DNA of 64,000 nt. It comes from Cupriavidus pinatubonensis. Its GTDB lineage: Bacteria; Pseudomonadota; Gammaproteobacteria; Burkholderiales; Burkholderiaceae. Position numbers and translations under genes: made by a program. The stretch covers positions 3,596,001-3,660,000 of the forward strand of contig NZ_CP080767.1 in the NCBI RefSeq assembly GCF_019602855.1. The letters run 5' to 3'. Positions within the stretch are counted from its first letter, which is position 1; each line of letters begins with the position of its first letter. The notes under the pieces are model-generated. The model made no database searches. It saw only the letters and a list, made by a program, of their open reading frames with translations, and had not been told where the DNA came from. Of the stretch, positions 55,842 through 63,857 are shown piece after piece.

Positions 55842-56531
55842 TCAAGGCAGGCAGAACGTCACCGACGGCACGTCGTCCACTGTCACACGCGCGGGCAGCG
55901 TGTACACGCGTTCCATGTTCTGCGGCGTCAGCACATCGACCGGCGTGCCGTGGGCAATCGTGCGCCCGTTCGACAGCAGCAGCAGGCGATCGCACCACCG
56001 CGCGGCCAGGTTGACGTCGTGGAGCACGACGAACACCGCCAAATCCTCTTCGCGGCTCAAGGCCCGGACAGCGTGCAGCAACAAGAGCTGGTGGCGCGGG
56101 TCCAGGCTGGAAATCGGTTCATCGAGAAACAGCATCCGATACTGGCCCGGCGAACGCGCGGCAAGCACCTGTACCAGCGCGCGCGCCATCAGCGCCGCCT
56201 CGTCATCGGGACTCAGCTCGGGAAACGGATAGGCGCCCATCGCGATCACTTCGCGCACGGACAGGTCGAAGCCGAGCGATGCCGACTGCGGCAGCACCGC
56301 TCGGCGGCGTGAAAGCGCAGCGGGTTTCCACTCGCGCAGCGGGCGCGTATCAAGCGTGACGGCGCCGCCGCTGGCCTCGAGCTCGCCGGCGAGCACCGCG
56401 AGCAGCGTGGTCTTGCCGGCGCCGTTGGCGCCCAGTACGCCGAGCACTTCGCCAGCATGAAGATCGAGATCAATGCCGTCGAGTACCCGGCGCGTGCCGC
56501 GATGGCAAGTCAGTCCGCGTGTAGAAAGCAT
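55842..56531 (-). pseudogene. hmuV: haem ABC transporter ATPase HmuV, internal deletion removes ABC signature
   Basis: A 229-residue ATPase clearly of the HmuV type. Walker A GANGAGKTT is at 34-42, the Q-loop at 82 (VLPQSASLGFDL), Walker B MLFLDEP at 133-139, and the H-loop His near 172 (VVLHDVNLAARW). The segment that should hold the LSGGEQQR signature and the helix before it is absent: EAALMARALV runs straight into QVLAARSPGQYRMLFLDEP at about residue 118 (about 56175-56185). The protein is about 35-40 residues shorter than family members. The frame is kept, so it is an in-frame deletion, and ATP hydrolysis by the dimer should fail. With the truncated permease upstream, the locus looks dead. 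Confidence 0.82.
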
Positions 56532-56532
56532 C

Positions 56533-56859
56533 TCAACTCCCTCTGCGTGCCAGCATCCACAGCAGGAACGGCCCGCCGACGAGGCTCGTGACGATGCCGA
56601 TCGGCAGTTCCGCGGGAATCACGACAACACGCGCGAGCCAGTCGGCCAGCGTCAGTGCGATGGCACCGCCCACCAGCGTATTCGGCAGCAGCCAGCGGTG
56701 ATCGGCGCCGAGCGGCAGCCGGATCAGGTGCGGCACGACCAGCCCGACAAAGCCGCTGGTCCCCGTCACCGCGACCAGCGGCCCCACCAGCAGCGCGGTC
56801 AGCACGACCAGGCGGCGAGAGGTATACGGTCGTGGCACAACGGGCGGGATAGACATCAA
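56533..56859 (-). pseudogene. hmuU: haem ABC permease HmuU, N-terminally truncated remnant
   Basis: A 108-residue open frame matching only the last third of a FecCD-family permease (normally about 330-350 residues). Matching segments are VAVTGTSGFVGLVVPHLIRL, HRWLLPNTLVGGAIALTLAD and PAELPIGIVTSLVGGPFLLW. Similarity starts at about residue 14 (SRRLVVLTALLVG); before that the sequence is unrelated, with the break near 56820-56830. No haem-binding protein or TonB receptor gene follows upstream; a cation exporter lies there instead. It is followed by hmuV with 1 base between them. Confidence 0.85.
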
Positions 56860-57163
56860 GCGTTCGACAGCAACGATCCCTGATGTCTTTTCTTAAAACT
56901 GTTTACGTATACATAAATAGTAGTAGTAGGTAAACCTCGCCTTCGGCCGTGGATAACAACCTTTTTCCCTTTAGGATCAGCTGGTTGCAAGAAAGACAAC
57001 CCGTGTGCGGGAGGGCGGTTGCACCTGAATATCCGGGAGCGGACGTATACGTCGGCGAAACAAGGTAAACGTTGTACGTATACGCCCCACAGTGCACCCC
57101 CAGGCGGATCACAGCCTTCCCATGCAGTTATCCCCAGGGCAGGGCGAAGATATCCACAGGCCC
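56860..57163. other. non-coding region upstream of the hmu remnant with GTATAC cluster and DnaA-box-like sites
   Basis: This 304-base region is AT-rich at its left end (56880-56935) and has no credible gene. GTATAC hexamers occur at 56907, 57045 and 57078, with further copies just outside at 56822 and 57191. An inverted repeat GTTTAC...GTAAAC spans 56901-56935 around a TAGTAGTAG run. Sequences one or two bases from the DnaA box TTATCCACA are seen at 56948-56956 (minus strand), 57128-57136 and 57150-57158. Confidence 0.6.
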
Positions 57164-58093
57164 TCAGCTACGGGCTTCCTTTGGAGGGGCGTATACGGGA
57201 TCGACGTGTGTCATCACGCTCAGCACGTGGTGGCGGTCCACCGTGCGTTGATGTGCTTCCGCTGCGATCGCGTGGCCTTCCGCCACGGTCAGGTTGGCGT
57301 TGATCTCGAGATGCACGTCGACCAGCACCTGGTCGCCCATCTTGCGCGTGCGCAGGTCGTGCACGCCGAGTACGCCCGGGGTTTCGAGCATGGTCTGCCG
57401 GATCGCGCCCACGGTCTCGGTGTCGGCGGCGCGGTCCATCAGGTCGTTGAGCGCATCCCAGCCAAACTTGCAGCCCATGCGCGACACCATCAGGCCCACT
57501 ACGATTGCGGCGACCGGATCCAGCACGTGATAGCCAAGCAGGTTGCCGCCGACGCCAAACGCCACCACCAGCGAAGATGCGGCGTCCGAGCGCGCGTGCC
57601 ACGCATTGGCCACCAGCATGCCGGAGCGCACGCGCTTGGCGACGGCCAGCATGTAGCGAAACAGCAGTTCCTTGGACAGCAACGCCACCACGGCAACCCA
57701 CAGCGCGATCGGCTTGACCGCCTGCGCGCCCTGCGGATGCTGGATCTTGCCGACCGCCGCCCATAGCATGCCGACGCCCACCGCGAGCAGCAAGCAGCCG
57801 AGCAGCAGCGACGCGGCGGTTTCGTAACGGCGATGGCCGTACTGGTGATCGGCATCCGGGCCCTTGCGGCCGTGATGTCCGGCCAGCAGCACCACGAAGT
57901 CGGACAGGAGGTCCGACAGTGAATGCAGCGCGTCCGCCAGCAGCGCCTGCGAGCCTGCCCATAAACCCGCCACGGCCTGGGCCACGCTCAGGCCGATATT
58001 GACGGCGACACTGACCAGCGTGCTGCGCCGGCCAGCAAGGTAATCGGCGTGCGCGTCGGCGCCCGGGCCGGAAGGAATGTCCTGGATAGGCAT
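57164..58093 (-). CDS. cation diffusion facilitator (CDF) family exporter
   Basis: A 309-residue CDF protein with six membrane helices. The metal-site pattern is present: ADALHSLSDLLSDFVVLLAG (His/Asp near 54-61), the second site NAWHARSDAASSLVVAFG near 164-180, and a C-terminal cytoplasmic domain with GVHDLRTRKMGDQVLVDVHL. HHGRKGPDADHQYGHRRYET is the loop after helix 2. Likely substrates are zinc, iron or manganese; HxxxD plus SDxxxD resembles FieF. It diverges neither from nor into an operon, ending 304 bases before the hmu remnant. Confidence 0.92.
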   Translation of the reverse strand: MPIQDIPSGPGADAHADYLAGRRSTLVSVAVNIGLSVAQAVAGLWAGSQALLADALHSLSDLLSDFVVLLAGHHGRKGPDADHQYGHRRYETAASLLLGCLLLAVGVGMLWAAVGKIQHPQGAQAVKPIALWVAVVALLSKELLFRYMLAVAKRVRSGMLVANAWHARSDAASSLVVAFGVGGNLLGYHVLDPVAAIVVGLMVSRMGCKFGWDALNDLMDRAADTETVGAIRQTMLETPGVLGVHDLRTRKMGDQVLVDVHLEINANLTVAEGHAIAAEAHQRTVDRHHVLSVMTHVDPVYAPPKEARS

Positions 58094-58098
58094 CGTAC

Positions 58099-58542
58099 TC
58101 AGCGCTCCACGGCGTCGACCAAATTGGCGCGCACGCGCTGCAGCAGTGCAATCAGTTGCTCTTGCTCCTGCGGCGTAAAGCCTCGCAGGGCCTCAGCGGC
58201 AATCTCGTCGCCGACGAGCCGCGCCTGCCCCAGCGCTTTGCGTGCCTTTGCGGTCATCTGCACCAGCCGTTCGCGGCGATCGTCCGGATTGAGGCGGCGT
58301 ACGATCCACCCGCCCTCTTCCATACGGTCAAGCAACCGGCCAGCAGAGATCGGTGCCACCTCGAGGATGTCGGCCAGGCTGGCCTGATTGATCTCGCCAT
58401 GGTGGCCGAGATAGGCGAGCGCACGGCACTGCGCGCGCGTGAGATCGAGCTTGGACTTCGCCAGGGCGTCGAACCGCTTGCCGCACAAGCGGCCAACGTC
58501 GGTCACCAGGAAGCCAAGGCGTTTTTCGGATTCCGATTCCAT
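58099..58542 (-). CDS. MarR family transcriptional regulator
   Basis: A 147-residue MarR protein. The winged helix is YLGHHGEINQASLADILEVA with SAGRLLDRMEEGGWIVRRLN and the wing NPDDRRERLVQMT. It is divergent from a DHA2 efflux gene, and a 14-bp palindrome lies in the shared region, so it most likely represses that pump until a toxic ligand binds. Downstream, the CDF gene follows after 5 bases and may be co-transcribed. Confidence 0.93.
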   Translation of the reverse strand: MESESEKRLGFLVTDVGRLCGKRFDALAKSKLDLTRAQCRALAYLGHHGEINQASLADILEVAPISAGRLLDRMEEGGWIVRRLNPDDRRERLVQMTAKARKALGQARLVGDEIAAEALRGFTPQEQEQLIALLQRVRANLVDAVER

Positions 58543-58627
58543 CGCGCGACTATAGCTGAAGAACTACGACAGTGAAGAGGTCGGCACACCGGGATGACGC
58601 GCCCTGTCACACCACCCCACCCGGCCA

Positions 58628-58645
58628 TATAATAAGCACGCTTAT
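58628..58645. promoter_or_regulatory. DHA2 promoter -10 overlapped by MarR-type operator
   Basis: TATAAT (58628-58633) overlaps a perfect inverted repeat ATAAGC-AC-GCTTAT (58632-58645). A weak -35 TGTCAC lies 17 bases upstream. Binding here would block the DHA2 promoter and could also affect the divergent marR promoter. Confidence 0.68.
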
Positions 58646-58669
58646 CAATAAACGGCCCCCGCGCGCTTC

Positions 58670-60205
58670 ATGTCCTCTCTAGCCAAGCCGGCCGGCGCCG
58701 ACACGCCGCTGAACCGGCCCATGATCACTGTCTCGATCATGCTGGCAACGCTGATCCAGACGCTGGACAGCACCATTGCCAACGTCGCGCTGCCGCACAT
58801 GCAGGGCACGCTCTCCGCATCGCAGGACGAGATCACGTGGGTGCTGACGTCCTACATCGTCGCCGCGGCCATCGCCACGCCACTGACGGGCTGGTTGTCC
58901 GACCGGCTCGGCGTGAAGCGGCTGTTGCTGATCGCCATCGGTGGCTTCACAGTGGCATCGGCCTTCTGCGGGCTGGCCGAGACGCTGCCGCAAATGGTCG
59001 CCGCGCGCCTGCTGCAAGGCATCTTCGGCGCATCGCTGGTGCCGCTGTCGCAGTCGATCCTGCTCGACATCAACCCGCCGTCGCGCCAGGGACAGGCCAT
59101 GGCGGTGTGGGGCATGGGCGTGATGGTTGGTCCAATCCTCGGGCCGACACTGGGCGGATGGCTGACCGACAGCTACAACTGGCGCTGGGTGTTCTTCATC
59201 AACGTGCCGATCGGTGCGTTTGCCATGTTCGGTGTCATGTCGTTCCTGCCCGCCAGGGCGCCGCGAAGGGAGATCAAGTTCGATGCGTTCGGCTTTGCCA
59301 CGCTGAGCCTGGCCATCGGTGCGCTGCAGGCCATGCTCGACCGCGGCGAGCAGCTCGACTGGTTCAGCTCGCTGGAAATCCGCATCGAAGCGCTGCTCGC
59401 GGTGATCAGCTTTGCCTATTTCATCGTGCACACGGCGACGGCAGGCGCGAAGTCGTTCTTCCGGTTCGAACTGCTGAAGGACCGCAACTTCGCCACGGGC
59501 ACGTGTTTCATCTTCGTCATCGGGGCGGTCATGTACGCCACGCGTGCACTGCTGCCGCCGATGCTGCAAGGGCTGATGCAGTATCCCGTGGCGACCACTG
59601 GTCTTGTCACCGCGCCGAGCGGCGCCGGCACCATGGTGGCGATGCTGCTCGCCGGCCGTTTGCTGCGCCGCATCGATGCGCGGCTGCTGCTACTGTCGGG
59701 CTTCCTGATCTCGGCGTTCGCGCTGTGGCAGATGATGCACTACACCATCGTGCTGTCGATGTCCGATATCGTCTGGCCCGGCGTGATCCAGGGCTTCGGT
59801 CTGGGGCTCGTGTTTGTGCCACTGAGCGCGCTGACGTTCTCCACGCTGAGGCCGGATCTGCGCGCCGATGGCACCGCGACCTACAGCCTGGTGCGCAATA
59901 TCGGCAGCAGCATCGGCATCTCGGTCATCCAGGCGCTGATGACACGCAACACGCAAGTCGCGCACGCCGACCTGGCCGCGCATGTCAGCGTCTACAACCC
60001 GAACCTGCAATCGATGATCGCAAACGGCTCGCGCACCGACCTGATGGCGCTGAACCATGCCATCACCCAGCAGGCGTCGATGATCGCCTACCTCAACGAC
60101 TTCAAGGCGATGTTCATCGCCACGCTGCTGGTCGTACCGCTGATCCTGCTCGTGCGGCCTGTCAGGCAAGCGCCGACAGACCTGGCCCATGCTGCGATGG
60201 ATTGA
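58670..60205 (+). CDS. DHA2 family (EmrB/QacA-like) multidrug efflux MFS transporter
   Basis: A 511-residue protein with 14 predicted helices. The DHA2 markers are TLIQTLDSTIANVALPHMQG (helix 1 motif D1, near 24-43), TGWLSDRLGVKRLLLIAIGG (motif A, near 70-89), and GPTLGGWLTDSYNWRWVFFI (motif C, near 161-180). No neighbouring emrA-like adaptor is present, so it may export across the inner membrane only or use an adaptor elsewhere. Regulation is probably by the divergent MarR gene. Confidence 0.93.
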   Translation: MSSLAKPAGADTPLNRPMITVSIMLATLIQTLDSTIANVALPHMQGTLSASQDEITWVLTSYIVAAAIATPLTGWLSDRLGVKRLLLIAIGGFTVASAFCGLAETLPQMVAARLLQGIFGASLVPLSQSILLDINPPSRQGQAMAVWGMGVMVGPILGPTLGGWLTDSYNWRWVFFINVPIGAFAMFGVMSFLPARAPRREIKFDAFGFATLSLAIGALQAMLDRGEQLDWFSSLEIRIEALLAVISFAYFIVHTATAGAKSFFRFELLKDRNFATGTCFIFVIGAVMYATRALLPPMLQGLMQYPVATTGLVTAPSGAGTMVAMLLAGRLLRRIDARLLLLSGFLISAFALWQMMHYTIVLSMSDIVWPGVIQGFGLGLVFVPLSALTFSTLRPDLRADGTATYSLVRNIGSSIGISVIQALMTRNTQVAHADLAAHVSVYNPNLQSMIANGSRTDLMALNHAITQQASMIAYLNDFKAMFIATLLVVPLILLVRPVRQAPTDLAHAAMD

Positions 60206-60336
60206 CGATGGACCGAGAAGCGGCCGTTGTATGCGCGAGACGACACAGGTGTATGGAGACGTAACAGCACTGGCGAACTTGCTGTGACGTACTACGGTAC
60301 AAATTGGGCGTCGCCAATGGCGTCCGAGGAGTCCGC

Positions 60337-60588
60337 ATGGCTATCCGGTCGCTTGCTTCGCACAGCACATCTCAATTACGCCGCCTGATCGGCCAGATGC
60401 AGGCGGAGGTCGACGCGCTCGAACAACTCTCCGCGCCAGACCCCGATGCGCAAAGCCGGCTTGGCTATGCCACGGCAAGGTTGAGGGATGGGATCGAGGC
60501 GGTGGAAGATGCGTTGCAGTCATTGAGGGCGCTGCAACAGGTACGGCCTTCGGCGATGAAGGCGAGGCGGGGGCAGAAGGTAGCGTGA
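60337..60588 (+). CDS. hypothetical small helical protein
   Basis: An 83-residue protein predicted to be almost fully helical, with heptad-like spacing in SQLRRLIGQMQAEVDALEQL and ARLRDGIEAVEDALQSLRAL, and a basic tail MKARRGQKVA. No family recognised. GAGGAG lies 5-10 bases before the ATG at 60337, a strong ribosome site, which supports the gene. It stands alone before a terminator and the tRNA-Ala gene on the other strand. Confidence 0.65.
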   Translation: MAIRSLASHSTSQLRRLIGQMQAEVDALEQLSAPDPDAQSRLGYATARLRDGIEAVEDALQSLRALQQVRPSAMKARRGQKVA

Positions 60589-60625
60589 GGTGGAGCTCGG
60601 CGCCGAAACAGGAACGGGAAAACAA

Positions 60626-60654
60626 AAAGGGCTCGGCATTCATGCCGAGCCCTT
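60626..60654. terminator. bidirectional intrinsic terminator
   Basis: An 11-bp perfect stem AGGGCTCGGCA/TGCCGAGCCCT with a 4-base loop TTCA has AAAAA on the left and TTTG on the right. On the minus strand it ends tRNA-Ala with TTTTTGTTTT; on the plus strand it ends the small helical protein gene. Confidence 0.9.
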
Positions 60655-60660
60655 TGTATT

Positions 60661-60736
60661 TGGTGGACCGAAGGAGGATCGAACTCCCGACCTCTGCATT
60701 GCGAACGCAGCGCTCTCCCAGCTGAGCTATCGGCCC
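60661..60736 (-). tRNA. tRNA-Ala (CGC)
   Basis: A 76-base tRNA with encoded CCA. The anticodon loop TTCGCAA gives CGC. The acceptor strand starts GGGCCGATAGCTCAGCTGGG. It lies between soxB and the bidirectional terminator. Confidence 0.96.
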
Positions 60737-60809
60737 GTCGCGGACGATTGTAGCCTACTTCCTTCGAGCGCTTCAATCCGTACCCGCGGGGTGAGGATCG
60801 CGCGCAACA

Positions 60810-62531
60810 TCAGGGCGCCATGCCCGGGTTTCGCTCCATGCCGACCACGCGCGGCTGGTTCAGCGGGCGGGCGCTGACCTCCTTGTTGGCGCGCAGCCAT
60901 TGGGCCATGACGTCCCAGATCGGTGCGCCGCCGGCTTGTTTCGCTTCCTCGGCCACAGGCGCCCAGCCGGCTACCTTGTAGGTTTTGCCGGCGTCCAAAG
61001 GCTGTCCGTTCAGGCGCATGTCACGGATGCGCTTGCCCATGCCGGCGTTCGGGTCGATGGTGTACTGCAGGCCGCCCACGCGCACCATGTCGCCGCCCTG
61101 CTGGTAGTACGGGTCCGGGTTGAACAGGTTGTCGGCTACGTCTTCCAGAATGGTCTTGATGGTCTCGCCGGTCATGTCCGTCACCGTGGTGTACGGATAC
61201 GTGATGGCGGTCTGGTCCATCAGGTGTTCCATCGTGATGGCCTGGCCCGGCAGCAGCGTGGTGCCCCAGCGGAAGCCCGGCGAGAACGCGATCTGTGCGC
61301 CCTGCACTTCCATCAGGCCATCCAGGATCAGCTGATCGAAGGTGCCGTTGAAGTTGCCGCGCCGGTACAGCAGGCCGCGGTTGACGGCCAGGACCTCGCC
61401 AAGTTTCTGTTCGTACGGCGCGCGGACCTTGGTGATCAGCGCGTCCATGGCCGGATCGGCCGGAAGGTAGTTCGCGAACACCGGCAGCAGGCGGTAGCGG
61501 AAATCCGTCACCTTGCCGTTCTTCACGTCGAAGTCCAGCACGCCGAGGAACTTGCCGTTCGAGCCCGCATTGGTGACGAGCGTAGTACCGCCGGCATTAT
61601 TCACCGGCACCGGCGCCGGCATGCCGTCATGGGTATGGCCGCCGAGGATCGCATCGAGCCCGCGCACGCGCGAGGCAAGCTTCAGGTCGACGTCCATGCC
61701 GTTGTGCGACAGCAGCACGACCACCTGCGCGCCCTTGGTGCGCGCATCGTCGATGACCTGCTGAAGGTTTTCTTCCTGGATGCCAAAGGTCCAGTCCGGC
61801 ACGAAGTAGCGCGGATTGGCAATCGGCGTGTACGGGAAGGCCTGGCCGATGATGGCGACCGCGACACCGTTGATGTCGCGGATCACGTACGGGTCGAAAA
61901 CCGGATCGCCGAAGTCGTTGGTCTTGATGTTCTGCGCGAGAAACGAAACCTTGTCCTTGAAGTCCTTCTCGACGATTTGCTTGACGCGGTCGGCGCCGAG
62001 CGTCATTTCCCAGTGCGGCGTCATGACGTTGACGCCGAGCGCGAGCGCCGCGTCGACCATGTCCTGGCCCTTGGTCCACAGCGCGGTGGCGGAGCCCTGC
62101 CACGTGTCGCCGCCGTCGAGCAGCAGCGCGCCAGGGCGGCTCGCCTTCATGCGCTTGACCAGCGTTGCCAGGTGCGCAAACCCGCCGACCTTGCCATAGC
62201 GCTGCGCAGCCTCGGTGAAGTCGAGGTATGTGAATGCGTGCGCCTGCGGCGTGCCGGGGCGGATGCCGTAATGGCGCAGCAGCGCGTCGCCGACGAGATG
62301 CGGTGGCTTGCCGGCATAGGCACCGATGCCAAGGTTGACGTTCGGTTCACGGAAGTACACCGGCCGCAGTTGTGCGTGGCAGTCGGTGAAGTGCAGCAGG
62401 TGGACATTGCCGAAGCGCGGCAGGTCATACATGGCCTCGGCGGATTTCGCCGCCTGGGCCGCGCTGGCGGGGAAGCTCATGCCGCTGGCGCCGGCAATGG
62501 CCAGCACCTGCAGGAACTCGCGTCGGTTCAT
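60810..62531 (-). CDS. soxB: thiosulfohydrolase SoxB
   Basis: A 573-residue periplasmic di-manganese hydrolase that releases sulfate from the SoxYZ carrier in thiosulfate oxidation. The start MNRREFLQVLAIAGASGMSF is a twin-arginine signal peptide. The metallophosphatase core has HFTDCHAQLRP near 47, LLDGGDTWQGSA near 139, VVLLSHNGMD and GGHTHDGMPAP, and the C-terminal 5'-nucleotidase domain follows. Start at 62531 chosen over an upstream frame start. Last gene of the sox run. Confidence 0.95.
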   Translation of the reverse strand: MNRREFLQVLAIAGASGMSFPASAAQAAKSAEAMYDLPRFGNVHLLHFTDCHAQLRPVYFREPNVNLGIGAYAGKPPHLVGDALLRHYGIRPGTPQAHAFTYLDFTEAAQRYGKVGGFAHLATLVKRMKASRPGALLLDGGDTWQGSATALWTKGQDMVDAALALGVNVMTPHWEMTLGADRVKQIVEKDFKDKVSFLAQNIKTNDFGDPVFDPYVIRDINGVAVAIIGQAFPYTPIANPRYFVPDWTFGIQEENLQQVIDDARTKGAQVVVLLSHNGMDVDLKLASRVRGLDAILGGHTHDGMPAPVPVNNAGGTTLVTNAGSNGKFLGVLDFDVKNGKVTDFRYRLLPVFANYLPADPAMDALITKVRAPYEQKLGEVLAVNRGLLYRRGNFNGTFDQLILDGLMEVQGAQIAFSPGFRWGTTLLPGQAITMEHLMDQTAITYPYTTVTDMTGETIKTILEDVADNLFNPDPYYQQGGDMVRVGGLQYTIDPNAGMGKRIRDMRLNGQPLDAGKTYKVAGWAPVAEEAKQAGGAPIWDVMAQWLRANKEVSARPLNQPRVVGMERNPGMAP

Positions 62532-62657
62532 GTCGTCGTCTCTTCCTGTGGAATCGGCGTGCCGGTGGGCGCCGTGCAGGGCATGCAAGGCGCTTCCGGC
62601 ATCGGTTTCATGTTGGCCGCGCGCCGATAAACGTTGGCACACGCGGCAAGGCGTAAT

Positions 62658-63155
62658 TCAGGGCTTGGCGTAGCGGTCGAGCGCCGCGACTTCGTCTTCG
62701 AGCATCTCGCCCACTTCCTTCTGCACCACGCGCCCGCGTGCATCGATCACGTACAGCTCCGGCAGGCCCTTGCGCGGGCTGATTGCCGTACGCAGTGCCG
62801 GCGAGTCCATGGTGACGGGGAAGGTGTAGCCGCGCTTGCGCAGGTACTCGGTTGCCTCGCGCGGATCCTTGTCGATGCTGATGGTCAGCACCTGCAGTCG
62901 CGTGCCGCGCGTGCGTTCGTAGAGCTTCTGCAGGCGCGGGTTCTGCATGGCGCAGAACGGGCACCACGACGCCCATACCTCGACGATCAACGGCTTGCCG
63001 GCAAGCGATGCAGCGGTCAGCGTGCGTCCGTCCAGCGTCTGCACATCGGGCAGGCGCACCGTGTCGCCCACCTCCAGCGCGCGGGCGCCGCCGGCACCGG
63101 CCATCAGGCCGAAAGCCAGCAGCCACGCGATGAGCGATGAACGGACGCGCAGCAT
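62658..63155 (-). CDS. TlpA/SoxW-like periplasmic thioredoxin
   Basis: A 165-residue protein with a signal peptide (LLAFGLMAGAGGARALE) and a thioredoxin fold. The active site is WASWCPFCAMQNP near residue 66, with CPFC between the cysteines, where TlpA proteins more often have C-x-x-C with Pro in the third position. The second conserved Pro is in RKGLPELYVIDARG. It lies between soxX and soxB, so it probably keeps Sox proteins reduced, as SoxW does. It is 9 bases after soxX. Confidence 0.85.
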   Translation of the reverse strand: MLRVRSSLIAWLLAFGLMAGAGGARALEVGDTVRLPDVQTLDGRTLTAASLAGKPLIVEVWASWCPFCAMQNPRLQKLYERTRGTRLQVLTISIDKDPREATEYLRKRGYTFPVTMDSPALRTAISPRKGLPELYVIDARGRVVQKEVGEMLEDEVAALDRYAKP

Positions 63156-63164
63156 GCCGTGCCC

Positions 63165-63839
63165 TTACTGGTTGACCGGCGAAGCCGGGTCCAGCAGCAG
63201 CGCCATCACGTCGCGAATCTGCGCTTCGGTCAGGATGCCCTTGTGGCCGAAGCGCGGCATATTCGAGCACGCCGCGTAGGCGCTGGAGTCCCAGATCTTG
63301 CCCCACGTGTACTTGACCACGTCATCGGAATTGCCGCGCAGCTTGCCGTACTGGTACAGCGACGGGCCGATATTGCCGAACGAGATCTCGGCCTTGGTCA
63401 TCTGGTGGCACGCGTAGCAGTTGCCACCGTTGACGCCGCCGACCTGGTCGGAGAACTGCATGCCGCGGCCGTTCTGCGCGACCTTCTCGCCTTCCTTCCA
63501 GTCGCCGAGCCACTTGCCATCGGCGGGATACTTCACCTGCTTGATCTCGGCAGCTTCGATCTTCTTGGCCGTGGCAGCCGGCACCTTGCTGCGGTCCGGA
63601 TACTGGCTGCAGGCTTGCTGCATGGCATCCTGGTTGAGCACGCCTTCGACGGTGGCCGGGCCCTTGGACGAGAACGAGCCTTCGATCAGGTGCTTCATGT
63701 CGGCGCTGCTCACGGCGGCGGCCTTGCCCTTTGCCGCCGGCTTGGCCTTGGCATTGTCCTGCGCGACGGCACCGGTGCTGGCGGCCAGCGCCAGGGCGGC
63801 CGCGAGCCACACGCTGTATTGCTTGGTGAATCGTTGCAT
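63165..63839 (-). CDS. soxX: sulfur-oxidation cytochrome c SoxX
   Basis: A 224-residue periplasmic monohaem cytochrome c. Signal peptide MQRFTKQYSVWLAAALALAA ends near GAVAQ. The haem site is CYACH near residue 142 and the distal Met ligand is probably in CSNMPRFGHKG. An N-terminal 40-residue Lys/Ala-rich linker precedes the cytochrome domain. It partners SoxA, whose gene is directly upstream, to join thiosulfate to SoxYZ. Confidence 0.93.
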   Translation of the reverse strand: MQRFTKQYSVWLAAALALAASTGAVAQDNAKAKPAAKGKAAAVSSADMKHLIEGSFSSKGPATVEGVLNQDAMQQACSQYPDRSKVPAATAKKIEAAEIKQVKYPADGKWLGDWKEGEKVAQNGRGMQFSDQVGGVNGGNCYACHQMTKAEISFGNIGPSLYQYGKLRGNSDDVVKYTWGKIWDSSAYAACSNMPRFGHKGILTEAQIRDVMALLLDPASPVNQ

Positions 63840-63857
63840 GTTTGTCTCCCGTGCTCG

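Noticed and set aside
56903..57112. 69-codon minus-strand frame in the hmu-CDF gap
   Set aside because: No ribosome site, low-complexity start and end, and no domain; treated as non-coding.
60900..62630. 576-codon plus-strand frame opposite soxB
   Set aside because: Same reason; soxB has full family motifs on the minus strand.
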